This document shows, in pieces, positions 24,551-36,413 of a stretch of DNA of 64,000 bases (its first letter is position 1; the number at the start of each line of letters is the position of its first letter). The stretch lies in contig ML213516.1 of NCBI GenBank assembly GCA_004369045.1, positions 211,579 through 275,578 of the forward strand, given 5' to 3'. The notes under the pieces were generated by a model, which saw only the letters and a program-made list of their open reading frames with translations, did no database searches and had not been told where the DNA came from. The translations under genes were made by a program, and so were the position numbers. The stretch comes from Heliocybe sulcata (Eukaryota; Basidiomycota; Agaricomycetes; Gloeophyllales; Gloeophyllaceae).

Positions 24551-26077
24551 ATGTCCGTCAAAGCCCTTTCCGCGCCGGTCGGCCTCAAGTCGTACTATCA
24601 GGCGAAGATTGAAGCCGCAGAGATCACCATCAACCAGAAGACCCAGAATTTACGGCGTCTGGAAGCACAGAGAAACGCCCTCAATGCTCGAGGTATGTGC
24701 AATTACTGATACGCCTCTATGATTTACTTAGGCGGCGCCAGTCCGCCTGCTACGAGAGGAGCTACAGCTGCTGCATGAGCCCGGCAGCTATGTGGGCGAG
24801 GTTGTGAAGGTCATGGGCAAGAATAAAGTGCTAGTCAAGGTACAACCCGAGGGAAAATACAGTACGTGGACGCGCCGTTATCACATAGCAAACATTGATG
24901 TTTCCATCTAACAAAGTTGTGGACATTGACTCTGAGATCGATATTTCGACATTGACCTCGAGTCTACGGGTCGCCCTCCGCTCCGACTCGTACACAATCC
25001 ACAAAGTCCTTCCGAATAAGGTGGACCCTCTCGTCTCCCTCATGATGGTCGAGAAGGTTCCCGACAGCACGTACGAGATGGTCGGAGGCTTGGACAAGCA
25101 GATTAAGGAAATCAAGGAGGTCATTGAACTGCCCGTCAAGCACCCAGAACTATTCGAGTCTCTTGGTATCGCCCAGCCGAAGGGTGTTTTGCTTTACGGA
25201 CCTCCAGGTACTGGAAAAACACTTCTGGCCCGTGCAGTTGCACACCATACCGACTGCAAGTTCATCCGCGTGTCTGGCTCCGAGCTGGTACAGAAGTATA
25301 TCGGCGAAGGTAGTCGTATGGTCCGTGAGCTTTTCGTCATGGCCCGTGAGCACGCTCCAAGCATCATCTTCATGGACGAGATCGACTCCATTGGTAGCTC
25401 AAGAGGAGAAAGTGGATCTGGCGGTGGTGATTCGGAAGTCCAGCGGACGATGCTGGAGCTGCTGAACCAGCTCGATGGTTTTGAGCCGACGAAGAATATC
25501 AAGGTCATCATGGCCACCAACCGAATAGGTGCCGGATTACTCCTGCTTTACCACGGTATCTGTACCGGTCGCTGACCTAGAAGTCCATAGATATCCTCGA
25601 CCCGGCTTTGCTTCGCCCTGGTCGTATAGATCGGAAAATCGAATTCCCTCCCCCTGGCCCTGAGGCTCGTGTTGCCATCCTCCGAATTCATTCTCGCAAG
25701 GTGTGTTCTCCTCTGCACGTCTTATTCTGCGTCAACTAAGGTCCGGCGGGAGATGTCGCTGCAACGTGGTATCAACCTTCGTGCTCTCGCGGAGAAGATG
25801 GGCCAGTGTTCAGGTGCCGAAGTCAGGGGTATCTGTACGGAGGCTGGTAAGTGTTAGGTTCCGCTCGATAGATGTTAGCAGTCTCAGTCTGGTCTTCATA
25901 GGTATGTACGCATTGCGTGAACGGAGACAGCATGTTACACAAGAAGACTTCGAGTTCGCTATAGCAAAGGTCAGTGCGGAGGGTGTTTGCAATACGAAGT
26001 GTTGTCTGACCTGAATGGTGCAGGTCCTCAAGAAGAGTCAGGAAGGAAGCACATCAGTGAACAAGCTCTTCACATAA
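24551..26077 (+). CDS. RPT6: 26S proteasome regulatory ATPase subunit Rpt6 (PSMC5)
   Basis: AAA+ ATPase of the 19S base ring, which unfolds ubiquitinated substrates and feeds them to the 20S core. The N-terminal coiled coil ([20 protein letters not shown]) is followed by the OB segment ([20 protein letters not shown]). The AAA domain has Walker A GPPGTGKT, Walker [10 protein letters not shown], sensor MATNRI and arginine fingers [13 protein letters not shown]. The C-terminal helical part is [20 protein letters not shown]. Six or so short introns interrupt it; one lies right after MATNRI and another in the middle of IHSRK/VRREM. The protein ends in VNKLFT, close to the yeast C-terminus but lacking a clear HbYX-type tail. 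The sequence is very conserved and the call is secure. It is the only proteasome gene in the window. Confidence 0.97.
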
Positions 26078-26206
26078 TTGAGCATTGTCTGTGTTTTGTA
26101 GTACTACCTCTCACCTCGTCCGTGACCAATCGAATATCTTTCGACCCTTCGTCCCTACGGACGTGGTCTGCTGCAACGACCAACCGTAAAGTGATAAGCA
26201 AAAAAC

Positions 26207-26279
26207 TGGTTCAACCCAGGATCGAACTGAGGACCCTCTGTGTGTAAGACAGAGATCATAACCACTAGACCACTGAACC
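26207..26279 (-). tRNA. tRNA-Val (anticodon UAC), no intron
   Basis: This folds as a 73-nt tRNA. The acceptor stem GGTTCAG pairs with TTGAACC (one G-U), with discriminator A. The anticodon stem TCTGT/ACAGA flanks a CTTACAC loop with anticodon TAC. The T arm has GTTCGATCC. It lies 129 bp beyond the RPT6 stop on the other strand. Confidence 0.93.
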
Positions 26280-27525
26280 ATTGCGGCTTTGTAGTACTTA
26301 GTTATACAGAATAAGTGCAGCGCCCGAAGGCCGAGACGTGGGAGAACGGAGAGGCACGTGGACTGGCAGATCTCGATTCGTTCGATGAAAGTTGAGTTCA
26401 AGACCCGGGTCTGGACGTGGAGGTTTCACATCTCGAGACTTGTGCAACCTTCACCGCCGGGACATATTACGTGTCCTATCAGCTCAGCTTAGCACCTAGC
26501 CTTGCAAGATCCGGCCGTTGCCTCCGTATAAACGTGTGGGCTTTCATGCGGAGACTGGCTTTCAGACCGGCTGCTCTCTTCCTCAATATACTCAGCGATG
26601 ACCTGCGTCAGCCGTAAAGCGATATATACTTTACAAGGGCCCTCTATCTCTTTTCCGCACTGCCGTGAAGGTGGAAATGTTTATCTGGAGGTTATCGTGC
26701 TTTAGGTCTAGCGGACCGGAAACACTACGAACTTGATCCCACCGAAGCCCCCGGCCCGTCGGCTTGCTTTGGCCAGGCCCTCGCCCTTCAGGCTTTCGCT
26801 GCTGCGCAACCTCATATTATGTATGGTAAGCACCGACGATCTCTTTCTTTCTACTGCCATAACATGCTCGCAATGCAAGAATAGCGCCGACCCCGAAGGT
26901 GGCTGTATATGACAAATGAAGGCGAGTTATCTGTTCATTTCGGATCGACAAATCTACTGAAGCACCGCCTCGAACCCCTCCAGGTCCACAAACCTCGCTT
27001 GCAGGCATCTCCCACTGAATATCTATGCCGAAGTGACAGCGGATTTGACGGACAAGCGCCGCTCCTTTTCGATGCTACCTCTGACATTGAAGGACGAGTG
27101 CCGCGTCGATATAACGTCTCCCGCCATCCAGTCATGTGGGACAGAACTGCAGCGGGAGGACGGCCCCAATCATATGTTGTATCGCCCTAGGTCCTGCTTT
27201 GTACGGAGCCTGTATCGGTAGCTCAGTGCGCATCAGGGCACTCGTCGTACCGCAGAAGGAGCCCTAAAGGTATATCACCGACGCTAAATCGCATGAGGCA
27301 TATGTTTTCCGGGTCCGTGCACTGATACCGATACACAGCAGATGCAGTCCGAGTGACGTATGCATGTCTTCTCCCTCCCCGCCTTCAACTCCTTGGCTCG
27401 AAGTCCGTCTCCTCCGTCTCCATGTAGCATAGGGTATGCATGGATGCATTAGCGGCAGATTGTGAAGCGTTCTCTGTGGACCCATACAGTAGGTGGGAGA
27501 GGTACCTGCAGTAGGTACGCCTGGT
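26280..27525. other. 1.2-kb intergenic region, nothing identified
   Basis: Frames on both strands are short and resemble no family. No repeat or RNA gene is visible. It may hold the promoter side of the tRNA and the 3' flank of the next minus-strand gene. Confidence 0.4.
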
Positions 27526-28357
27526 TCAAGAGCAGTACTTCTTTTTGATAGATGCCCATGCCGGTGAAACCGAGCTATGAGACTTCGCGAAATTATTCAT
27601 GTCGTCTTCGGGTATGCGGTTGTAATCCACCCGATTCCAATAGCGGGAGACGACATAACAGATGTCTTCGGCGTCCTGCTCTGACTGGCGACTATCCAGG
27701 GCAACGGTGAGATTCTGCGGATACGTCAAGTCCAGCGCAACGAACCTTGTCCATGCTTTGACCTTAGCACGTAGGAATTCCGTGATAGAGAGGAAAGGAA
27801 TCCCTCGAATCATTGTCGTAGTGCTGGCATCGACGTTGCGCGGTCCCTCCTCCCCGGCGCGTAGGATCTCGATCTATAGTGGCACAAATAATCAGCTCTA
27901 GAGTCATCGGTCAATCACTCTCACCCACCTCTATGGGTGGAATGAACCCATGATACAGTGTGTGCAACCTGGCTCGGACGACATAAGAATTCAAATGAGT
28001 TTTGAATCAACCAGGCAGCCTACCGGTTACACCATGGAGATGCGACGGTCGTTATAAGGTGATTACCGGAGACAGCCTGCCGTACACGTCGAAATGGATG
28101 AGACAGCCCGCCTTCGACGATACAGTACATGTCCTGAGCCACCAGCTATTAGAGAGACTCATCGGCGATATATGGACTCGGCTACTTACCTCGGTATACG
28201 GGTTGTTGGCCATCACGGCGACAATTATGCTTCCGTAGAAGGCATGGGGCACGTCGTTCGCGCGCAGAAGTTCAGACAAGGCAGCGGCTGCTTCCAAAAG
28301 TCGAGTGGTGTCGTGCATATCCACGGAAAGCGAAACAATTACAAGGCTCAAGGCCAA
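27526..28357 (-). CDS. Basidiomycete nucleotidyltransferase-like family protein
   Basis: About 220 residues from five or six exons. It begins with TRLLEAAAALSELLRANDVPHAFYGSIIVAVMANNPYTE, joins after a 56-nt intron to DMYCIVEGG...HPFRRVRQAVSG, then TTVASPWCNRLHTLYHGFIP, PIEIEILRAGEEGPRNVDAST, IRGIPFLSITEFLRAKVKAW, DAEDICYVVSRYWNRVDYNRIPEDDM and ends WASIKKKYCS. I recall this as a multigene mushroom family. The pattern (Y/F)GS followed by an acidic pair (ED) and a later acidic EIEIL looks like a nucleotidyltransferase fold, but the metal-binding Asp pattern is imperfect, so activity is inference. The stretch RFVALDLTYPQNLTVALDSRQ is probably an unspliced in-frame intron. The substrate is unknown. 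Confidence 0.65.
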
Positions 28358-29267
28358 TACATGATACAGTCGCGTGGAGAGGGTGCGGACAGCAACAGAA
28401 AGGGGACCAGGGTATTTTAATAGTGATATGTATTTGGTTTGCCTGACCCAAGAGACCAGGCGTGGAGAAACAGCAGATACGTATCTGATTCAATTGCCGA
28501 TACGGCGTTGGCCGATCACGTCCGTTAAGAAGGTTAAGAGGGTTCTTATAGCCTTAGAAGGGGAACGGGCTGGGGATTATGCCGTCACATGCCTTACCTG
28601 AGATCACCGACAAGAGCTCATTTAACAAGCAGGGGTAAGGGCTATCAAACAGCCGATAGGAATGGGGCCCTCCGAGGCGCGTCTCTTGCCGAAGTGTTGC
28701 GGAGTATAGGCGCAATGACACGGTCGTCAATCCGCTAGAGTCCACTCGTCGCAGCTGTGTATCGCAGAGAGCATTATACCTAAACGCAGATGGATTGCAG
28801 CGAAGAAAAATCAGAGGGCAGTGGTAAGCCCTTGATTCATCCTTTCGGACATATCCTGCCGGTGGGTCCTTTCGCCGGCGCGTGTTTAAAGGGAGCAGAG
28901 ACAGTAAGTATGTCCGGGAGGAATCACCCGGAAAGGAAGTGGTGGCGGGGGATAGTGAGGCGCGTGACCTTGCTTACATAATGACTTATCAGGTGCTCAA
29001 AATGAGGTCATTATGGATAATATAAGCCTATTTGAGTTATTGTATGCGGAATACTTACCAAAACGTTTTGCCTGGGCATACTTGCGCCCTGTACGGCGCA
29101 TGCGTTCTTGTGCGTCTCTGAGCTTGCGCTGAGTCTGTCAAATCCTGCGCATGCATACGGCCCAACGATCAGCGAGAGCACACCATGTAATGGCAAATTT
29201 GGGTAGGATCCCAAAAATTCAATGCTCTGGGCCACGGTGGACTGCTCGTACTTGCACTAGCCATGGA
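28358..29267. other. Divergent intergenic region upstream of MRS2
   Basis: It lies between two divergent genes and probably holds both promoters. In-frame ATGs at 29151 and 29190 could extend MRS2 upstream, so its last 120 bp may be coding. No other gene is seen. Confidence 0.4.
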
Positions 29268-31224
29268 ATGTCGGCACCTTTCCTCGCTTTGAATCTCAAT
29301 CGGTCGAAACTGCTCTCCAGAAGAGGTTTATTGCAATGCTCTTTACTTCAACAGAGAAAATTCTCGTCTTCGGTCAGGGCAGTCGCCGGGAGTGGACGGC
29401 GGAAGATGTCATGGTTCTCTAGGTTGCGGAATACTGGACCTGTCGAGTCGCCTGCAGGGCTTGCTGAAGGACAAGAGGAGGCTGCGAAAGCTGCTATCTT
29501 GGAAAAAGCTATGAAGGGGCGTCAGCCAACGGATCTCATGCTTAAGTGTCAGTCGTTTTCCAATATCTTAATCACTATATTATTAACCCAAGTAACTTCC
29601 AGGCACTGTCCTGGATCTTGAAGGTACTATATTCATAATGAAACCCGCTTATAATCCAACCTCATGTCCATACCTGCGCAGGGAACGTGAAGACAATTTC
29701 TGGACAATTTAAAAAGTCGATCCTATGCAGCGAACATGGTCTAAACGTAAGTCGTGGCATCAGTCAAGCAGAGTCCGTAGCTCATCGGACATGAAGCCTC
29801 GTGATTTGCGTAAGATCGATTCCAGGACCCCGAACCTCGTTGCGACTATACTTGTTCGCGAACAGGCGTTTCTGGTACTTACGTCTCGCCGCTGCAAATT
29901 TGAACTCCTCTCAAGAGTGCGGATGCCTACAGGTCAACATTCTTCACATTCGAGCACTAGTCAAGGCAGACACTGTCATCTTGTTTGACACATACGGGTC
30001 CGTTGATTCTCGCCTTCACTCGGTCTTTCTGTATCACCTTGAGGTACGGCTGACTCTGTAACCTCTGGCCTTCTCTGATTTCATTATCTAGCATAATCTG
30101 AAAGCCAAAGGTTCAGGATCTCCTTATGAATTCCGGTAAGTCTCATAGTTCTGGCATTGCGCATCCGCTAAACCAGAATTAGAGCCCTTGATTCTATCCT
30201 TCTCTCGGTTTTGAGCGCATTGGAGGCAGAAATGGTCTTCATACGGAATTTGGTCGGCGGCCTTTTGGCAGAGCTAGAGGACGACATTGATCACGACAGG
30301 TTCAAACGGTTGCTGCATTATTCTAGGCGTCTTGCGAGTTTTCAGAATCGTGCTAAACTAGTACGTCGTTGCGCGTGGGGGCAACTGCTTCTCATGTCTC
30401 ATACCCGCATCTTCGCAGGTGCAGCAGGCCATTGATGAGGTGTTGGAGCAAGGCACGTTCGACGGCTTATAACCAGTACCTTTTACTGAGGAGCGGGCAG
30501 ATGAGGACCTCGATGCAATGTGCCTGACGGAGAAGAAGGAAAGCCAGACCCATACAGCACACGATCACAGCGAGCTTGAGGTCCTGCTCGAGTCGTTCTC
30601 AAAACAAGTAGAAGAAATAGTAACAGAAGCAAATAATATAGATGTAAGTTTGCCTCCATGTAGCGTCGCTATCCGGCTGATGTTGAGCAGGCTAACGTAC
30701 AATCCACGCAAGAAATCGTGGAGCTAATGCTTGACTCGAACCGTAACTCACTACTCGCACTAGATCTCAAGGTCCGTGTGCAGCGCGGGATGCTGGTATC
30801 AGTTTAGCCGCTCACCAAGCTTGGTTTAGGTATCAATAGGAACTATGGGTCTCGGAGCTGGCGCGTTGGTTGCCGGTCTGTTCGGGATGAACGTGAGTTT
30901 CCGTAGCAAGCTAAGCAGCTTCTTCGGCCATGCTTATCGTACTGCTATCTAGTTGAAAAGTACCCTTGAGGAGACGGATTGGGGCTTCTTGGGCATGACT
31001 GCTCTGTCTGGGGTAGTGGCTGGATCGGTAGCCTGGGCAGGATTACGACGGTACACATCTACTTCTTTTGCATGTAGTCGCGGGATCTCACATGCAACTT
31101 TCCCTCATGACTCTGCAGGCTTGCCCAGATCCGGAAGCTCAGCTTGATGAACGGTCAGCGGAGACCGCCCAAGCGGCCGTGGCTGCCCCTGCCATTACGA
31201 AGACGCAACAACCAGGGCTGGTGA
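29268..31224 (+). CDS. MRS2: Mitochondrial Mg2+ channel Mrs2/Lpe10 (CorA family)
   Basis: CorA-type Mg2+ channel of the inner mitochondrial membrane. The N-terminus is basic and Ser-rich (LNLNRSKLLSRRG...RKFSSSVRAV), as expected for a presequence. Next come TVLDLEGNVKTISGQFKKS, PRDLRKIDSRTPNLVATILV, ILHIRALVKADTVILFDTYG, FRALDSILLSVLSALEAEM and the long helix region (ELEVLLESFSKQVEEIVTEA, EIVELMLDSNRNSLLALDLK). Helix 1 carries the signature GMN in VAGLFGMNL, followed by the acidic loop STLEETDWG and helix 2 ALSGVVAGSVAWAGLRR. About ten short introns occur. Start choice is uncertain: 29268 (MSAPFLAL) is used, and 29190 or 29151 in the same frame would lengthen the presequence. The call rests on GMN plus the whole domain order. 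The window also encodes a NIPA-type transporter, but nothing else links the two. Confidence 0.92.
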
Positions 31225-32036
31225 TGAACTACCCGCTACATGCTGACCTACAATTCTGTCATATGTCAACCATAACGCCCGAGTTGGACGTAGAGAAACG
31301 TGCTTATCTCAACATTTGTAGACATCATCACTAGAGCTCATGTATTACCGCTATGGTATGCTACTAATCTATCATATGCCCATCTCTGAATCACTGTTCC
31401 CATCGGAACATGGACAGGCCGGCGACTCCCATTCCGCGTCCCAACCATCTTTGCTTGATATAGGGATCCTCGTCAAGGGGAGAGCGCAAGTGCTGCAATT
31501 GGGGCAGCATCCCTAATGGTCACTGGTCAGACGTAGAGTGGCGTACCCGGTCTCTGGCGGAACCAGCGCAGGGGAAACTCAAGGTTGGACAGAAGCCTCG
31601 CCAACGCAGAGTCCAATCTCCTGGTCACAAGATCTTAGCGCAGTTTAAGGTCGGAACAGAAACGGCTGGAGCCAGTAAGGTACAACGTCCTACGTACAAA
31701 GGGACAGGTACGTGGAGTGGGATTAGTAGTAGTAACACAAGCGCAAGGTCGTAGTATGTCATAAGCTAGATCAACATCCCCGGAGGAAACTTCAACAACA
31801 TGGTTATAAAACCCATCAGGGAAGAAGGTAAGATGCGACATTAGGAATGGTCCGTAAAGCAAGAGGCATATGCAACTCGTCAGACACACATGGACAGCTA
31901 GGCCTTCGCCCGACTCAGTGGCGGTCAACGGCACGTTAATCTACATCGACTGCACATCAGCACCACGTCCCTTGTCTCAAGCTCAGAAACGCGACTCACA
32001 ACATAAATACTCATCAGCACAGCGCGTGGGGTCCAT
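31225..32036. other. Convergent intergenic region, nothing identified
   Basis: Between the stops of MRS2 and the minus-strand membrane protein. Frames are short and unlike any family. No repeat or RNA gene is seen. Confidence 0.45.
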
Positions 32037-33537
32037 CTAGTCCACAGAAGGCGGCGGCATATCCGGCATAATATAATGCATCTTCTTCTCGCCAAAGCTC
32101 GCCTTGTGCGTGAGCTCAGGCAGCCCGATCGTCTCGCGCTGCACAGTCGGCGGCGCCGACACCTCCGAGCCCGTCTCCACGTCCGTGAACTCGGCCGCGT
32201 CGTACTTGGGCACGGGCTTGCGTGCGGTGCGCCGGCTGCCCGACGCGGACCGCGTGAGGTGCACGGGCTCGGGGCTCTGCGAGGGCGGGTACGGGTGCGG
32301 CTCGTGCGAGGGCGGCATGTACGAGATCGGCGGGACAGGCACGCGGCGCGGGGACCCAGCGTCCAAGGACCGGCGCGTGCGGCTGCGCGTCGAGTTTTGG
32401 CTGTCGCGTTTGGCGATGGGCGGGCCGTGGGCAGAGCTCGATCCCGGGCCGCTCATCTCCGTGCTCGCGATCGACGACGTGGTCGACGAACGCTTCATAG
32501 TGTATCCCAACGACGCTAGCGACGCAGGGTTCTCGTATGCTCTCGCCACGACGATTTTCTCCCCTTCGACTGAATTCAGCTCCGAGTCCGATATGTTCGG
32601 AGTGTACCCAGTCTGCCCGGCCACCGTACCGCACGACTCGGCAGGCGCATGACCGCCCCTGGTGCGTCGCTGCGAGTCCGTGGACTTGAGTCCGCCCCAC
32701 CCGCCAGCAGGCCCAGAGCCAGTGACGCTGCGCGCTCGTGCGCGCGTGGGCTTGCGCACGCGGAAGAACACGACAGCTGCGAAGATCAGGAATAGACCGA
32801 CCACACCACCGAGGACGCCTCCCACAATAGCACCCACGTTGGTGTGCTTCCCGGTTCCCATGGCTGCTACAGGAATGGAACTACCGGTTGACGAGGCGGA
32901 GGGCGCGGCCGAAGAAGAGGAAGTCGGAGTGACGCCCAGACATGATAGATCCGTGCCATTAGAGACGTAGAATTGGGTAGAGGTGGCAGCAAATAGTTGA
33001 GAGCCCGCCTGACCGGTATACAACAGGAATGCTTCCAGGTCGTACCAGCCTTCTGTGACGTTCACCGGGGACCACGTCCAGGTACTAATGGAGGGGTCGA
33101 TACCGGTTTCCAACAGCTTGCTCACAGCCGGGACATCACGGCGGACGTTACTGCGAGCAATCAAGGAAGCCAAGGGCTCCGGAGTGATGGTGCGACTGGG
33201 CGTCGCAGGGGATTGTGGGACATTTCCATTCGTCACGACAAGGGTAAGGTTGCCGCCAGACGTGCCGGAAAAGTCCCAAGTGACAGTCCCAGAGTCACAG
33301 GCAGTCATGTTCTCGACGGCATGGAAGGTGACAATCCCAGTGGGCGTCGCAGCCGGTGACGAGGTGGAGGAGCTGCGACTGGGACTGGGTAGAGGGATGA
33401 GCGTAGGCGATATGGAGAGTGTGTTCGTGGAGCTGCTCGTCCCTACATGAATGTCAATTGGTTAGCATCACCTGGTTCGCAAGAAGAGACTGCAACTGAC
33501 CTGGCGCACCAGTGATCGGTCCAATGACAGTAGCCAT
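32037..33537 (-). CDS. Single-pass membrane protein with Ser-rich ectodomain, function unknown
   Basis: Two exons: MATVIGPITGAP, then a 56-80 nt intron, then TSSSTNTLSISPTLIPL onward to the stop. The N-terminal half is Ser/Thr-rich with NVTEG, NGTDL and NLTLV glycosylation-type sites and an all-beta-looking segment (TVTWDFSGTSGGNLTLVVTN, SISTWTWSPVNVTEGWYDLE). A single transmembrane helix follows (GAIVGGVLGGVVGLFLIFAA), ended by a basic RVRKPTRARAR stop-transfer. The cytoplasmic tail is long, Ser/Pro/Arg-rich and disordered. The architecture resembles fungal Mid2/Wsc-like surface sensors, but there is no WSC Cys pattern and no obvious signal peptide in the short first exon, so an upstream exon may be missing. 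Function is not assigned. Confidence 0.72.
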
Positions 33538-33709
33538 CCTCGATACTTCACAAACCTGCAGGCGAGTTGCAAGAGCAACACAGCAGGTATGACAACGTAT
33601 ACGCGCAGGACGCTGCTACCGCTGGGGTATATCGCCTATGACTTAATAAGTAAGTAATGCACCACTTTAGCGCGCTGGTCGCGAGGCAAGACTGAGGCGC
33701 GATTCCGTG

Positions 33710-34135
33710 TTATAGGTAACGGAGAAGAAGGATCCTGCAGGTGTACTCACCGTTGGGAGCTTCGGCGGCAGCGGGCAAGGGCACTGCAGATGCAGGAGAT
33801 GGAAGTCCTGCCCAAAAGACAGACCGAGGCTGTTGTTTCCTCAGGCCGGTGAGGATGACCGGCTCGGCCCAGAAGCTGAGGCCGTGGGAGCGTTGGATGA
33901 CCACGTGTCGTGCCTGGAATGGCACTGGCGGCGCTTCTTCGGGCGTTCTCGTCGCTGATTGGCCCAGTTTGTCCACTGTTGGCTGACCTGCGTCTTTTGT
34001 CATTATCCCTTGAATCTTCTGCTGAGATTTCCCAGGTTATTGTTAGCTGAGAGACTCACCTATACGACCTCGGTTCTTTGGCAGAACATGTCGAGGTGGT
34101 GATCTCTGCGCCAGCCCAAACATAGTGCGCCCTCC
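33710..34135 (-). CDS. Small hypothetical protein, possible two-exon gene
   Basis: MGGRTMFGLAQRSPPRHVLP followed by KNRGRI can be joined across a 72-nt GT-AG intron to GQPTVDKLGQSATRTPEEAP, then VPFQARHVVIQRSHGLSFWA and LRKQQPRSVFWAGLPSPASA. About 120 residues, basic and Pro-rich. The reading runs to a stop at 33710, or leaves earlier by a GTGAGT at about 33753. I recognise no family. It sits just upstream of the membrane-protein gene on the same strand. Confidence 0.3.
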
Positions 34136-35432
34136 CATGGGCAAGAGCTGCGCCAGAAATGTCTTGCGTCTGTTCCGTCTGGACCTTGGAATCCTTGTTT
34201 CCTTACGGCGTTCGTTTAAAGATAGGACCGAGCTGAGGGCCGGCGTAATCTGATGCTCAAGCGCTCAGGCGAGATGATGTTTCAAGTTTCCGATGGTGGC
34301 TGTTATCGGCTGTTACGTTTCATCATCATGATAGTTCTTTCATGCATCTCACCTCTTCTCCTCATCTGGACTCTGAGTTGGGTCCGCACTCCGATTGAAC
34401 TCATCGATGGCACTGGTACTGATGTTGCTATGGTTCTGTGCGTCCTTTTGTTTACTAGGAAGGCGGACAACAAGTTAACGATGCGGTTCAAGTTTCCTTG
34501 CACGCAGCTGGAAACATCTGCTACCGCACTCACCTCCTTCTTGGATACGTCCTAGGTTGATAGCCGTGATACGAAGTTATACAGATGGCGAAGCAGCGGT
34601 CCTTGTCGTACGGTTTCCTGTCCTTACCCTCCACTCCTATCCATAAACGTGTCTCCTTCTCAGCAGAATTTCAGGAGGTCGCTGGTTCGATTTGAACACA
34701 AGACCAGGTCGAACAAAAGAATTCGTCGAGTCGCAAAACCGGTGGGCGTATGGATGACTTGCTGAAATGCATGTTCGTCTTATATTGGATGCAGGGACTC
34801 TATGACATGTGGTGACGTTCTGCAGGGTCTTCTTTTATAGCGAATAAGTCGCACTAACTTGGAAGTTTGAGTGCCATAAATAGCAACCGATGACGCGTGG
34901 TCGGGGTGAGTTTCCATAATAAAATAAGACTTGCTCTTGCCTGCAGTCGAGATAGTTGCATTCGGTACCATAAAAGGCTTATCATCTTCGAGCTGTCTAC
35001 TATCGGTCGTCTGCGGATACCAGGCCATTATTGTAACCTCTGCACAATGTCAACAACTAACCCGAAAGATGTCCTGCAGCTTAGCTTACCGGAGACGCTT
35101 CGATGGTGCGTATAATCCTATAAGCGCGTGTAACTTTTCGTTCCGGAGCAGATCCAGGCTATCTGGCTTTTGCTGTATACCCCGGTCGCTGTGATCCAGT
35201 GACAACGACTTCACGACAGATAAACGCTACTGTCCTTGTCGCATGCATTTCTCGTATGACGAAAGCTAAATAGACCGTTTCTGCTTTGCACAGCCTATGT
35301 GATCTCGTACGCTGGAGTCGTTAATTGGACTGTCTAACGAGGGCTTCAGGTCGTGCATTTTCATACCCTGGTTCGTACGAATGGTGCATTTTCGCAATAC
35401 ATAACAATGAGCGTATGTCAAGAGAATTGAGT
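34136..35432. other. Intergenic region left of the MITE
   Basis: Frames are short. One at 34253-34555 has a hydrophobic run (FIIMIVLSCISPLLLIWTLSWV) but no supporting family or exon. A GGTTCGATTTGAAC near 34682 recalls a tRNA T arm, but no cloverleaf forms. Nothing else is seen. Confidence 0.4.
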
Positions 35433-35434
35433 TA

Positions 35435-35800
35435 CTATCATTTGACCAGTTCTGTAAAAACGCGGCTTTTTACAGAACTGTTCAAATCAGGTATTCCCCT
35501 CGGCTGACAGCTCTGGAACTTTTTTCTAATATGTGTATATACTGATAAAACATTTTTGTGAAGACCGGGTGGCGAAAGACCGAGCAGTTAGGAAGAAACA
35601 AATGAGACAAGATACAGTGTGCTGCAACTCCGGCACGTTTACAGTATCGGTTATACCTCACTAAAAAAATTCCAGTTTTTTCCAGTCTATAGGTATATAG
35701 TATAGTTACGATGCCTAGAAGGAAGTATAGCGACACAGGCCATATAAGAGTCGATTTGAACAGTTATGTAAAAAAATTTACAGAACTGGTCAAATGATAG
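35435..35800. mobile_element. 366-bp MITE, Tc1/mariner-type (TA target site)
   Basis: A 24-bp perfect terminal inverted repeat starts CTATCATTTGACCAGTTCTG at 35435 and ends in its complement at 35800. The element is flanked by TA on both sides (35433-35434 and 35801-35802). Inside each end an inverted copy of the same motif follows (35467-35488 and 35753-35774), so each terminus can fold into its own hairpin and the whole 48-54 bp arms pair with one mismatch plus a small spacer difference. There is no coding capacity, so it is non-autonomous. The near-perfect arms suggest a fairly young insertion. Confidence 0.85.
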
Positions 35801-35802
35801 TA

Positions 35803-36413
35803 TTACGACCAGAAACAAGGGACAACTCAAAGTGTAGGGCGTCGGCCTTTGCCGAAGTATGGATCTCGATCTCTTGCTCGCAGTCAAACGTCCGCTTGCA
35901 GAGTCCTTGCTACTTTCCTTCGCCGTCTCTGTATGCCTGATGCATCTCGATATAGCCTACGATTGCCTGCGTGTTAGAAGACATGGTTACTCCAGTCAAT
36001 CTCTGCGCTTAATATGGTTGAAGGTTCCGTGTTGCAGGCTTAAAAGATAAGCTCAGCAGAGCATGCCCGTTCTATCGACTTTGGCGCCCGACGTTCACTC
36101 CTCAAATCATGCGCAGTGGAACGGCGCTCCTGGTTTTTTGCTCTGGTGTCAGTCCAATTGTGTATGCTGCACGGTACCATGCACGTATGAAGCTCCCAAA
36201 AAGCCCTACGAAAAGCTTATTCCTCATCCGACGAAGTGTCGCGTTATGCTTCCGCTGCAGTGTGGCAGTCTGCATAATTGGAGCAGGGTCCACACGTGTT
36301 TTCAATTTACTCGGCCCGTCCCAGGAGCGGCCACTTGCCAGATACAAAAGGCCGTGCTGCAGTACACATGAGGACGACGGACTCTTCCCGTAACTTGCTC
36401 ACCTCTTGTCACT
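35803..36413. other. Upstream region of helicase B
   Basis: Only short frames. The last 60 bases (GATACAAAAGGC...) resemble the region just before helicase C (GATACAAAAGCTAG near 40823), as expected if the flank was duplicated with the gene. This probably holds the promoter. Confidence 0.45.

Noticed and set aside
32116-32700. Alternative minus-strand frame in the membrane-protein tail
   Set aside because: Arg/Ala-rich shadow of the GC-rich cytoplasmic tail with no domain; the other frame carries the transmembrane helix.
34665-34740. tRNA-like T arm (GGTTCGATTTGAAC)
   Set aside because: No matching acceptor stem, anticodon arm or D arm could be folded on either strand.
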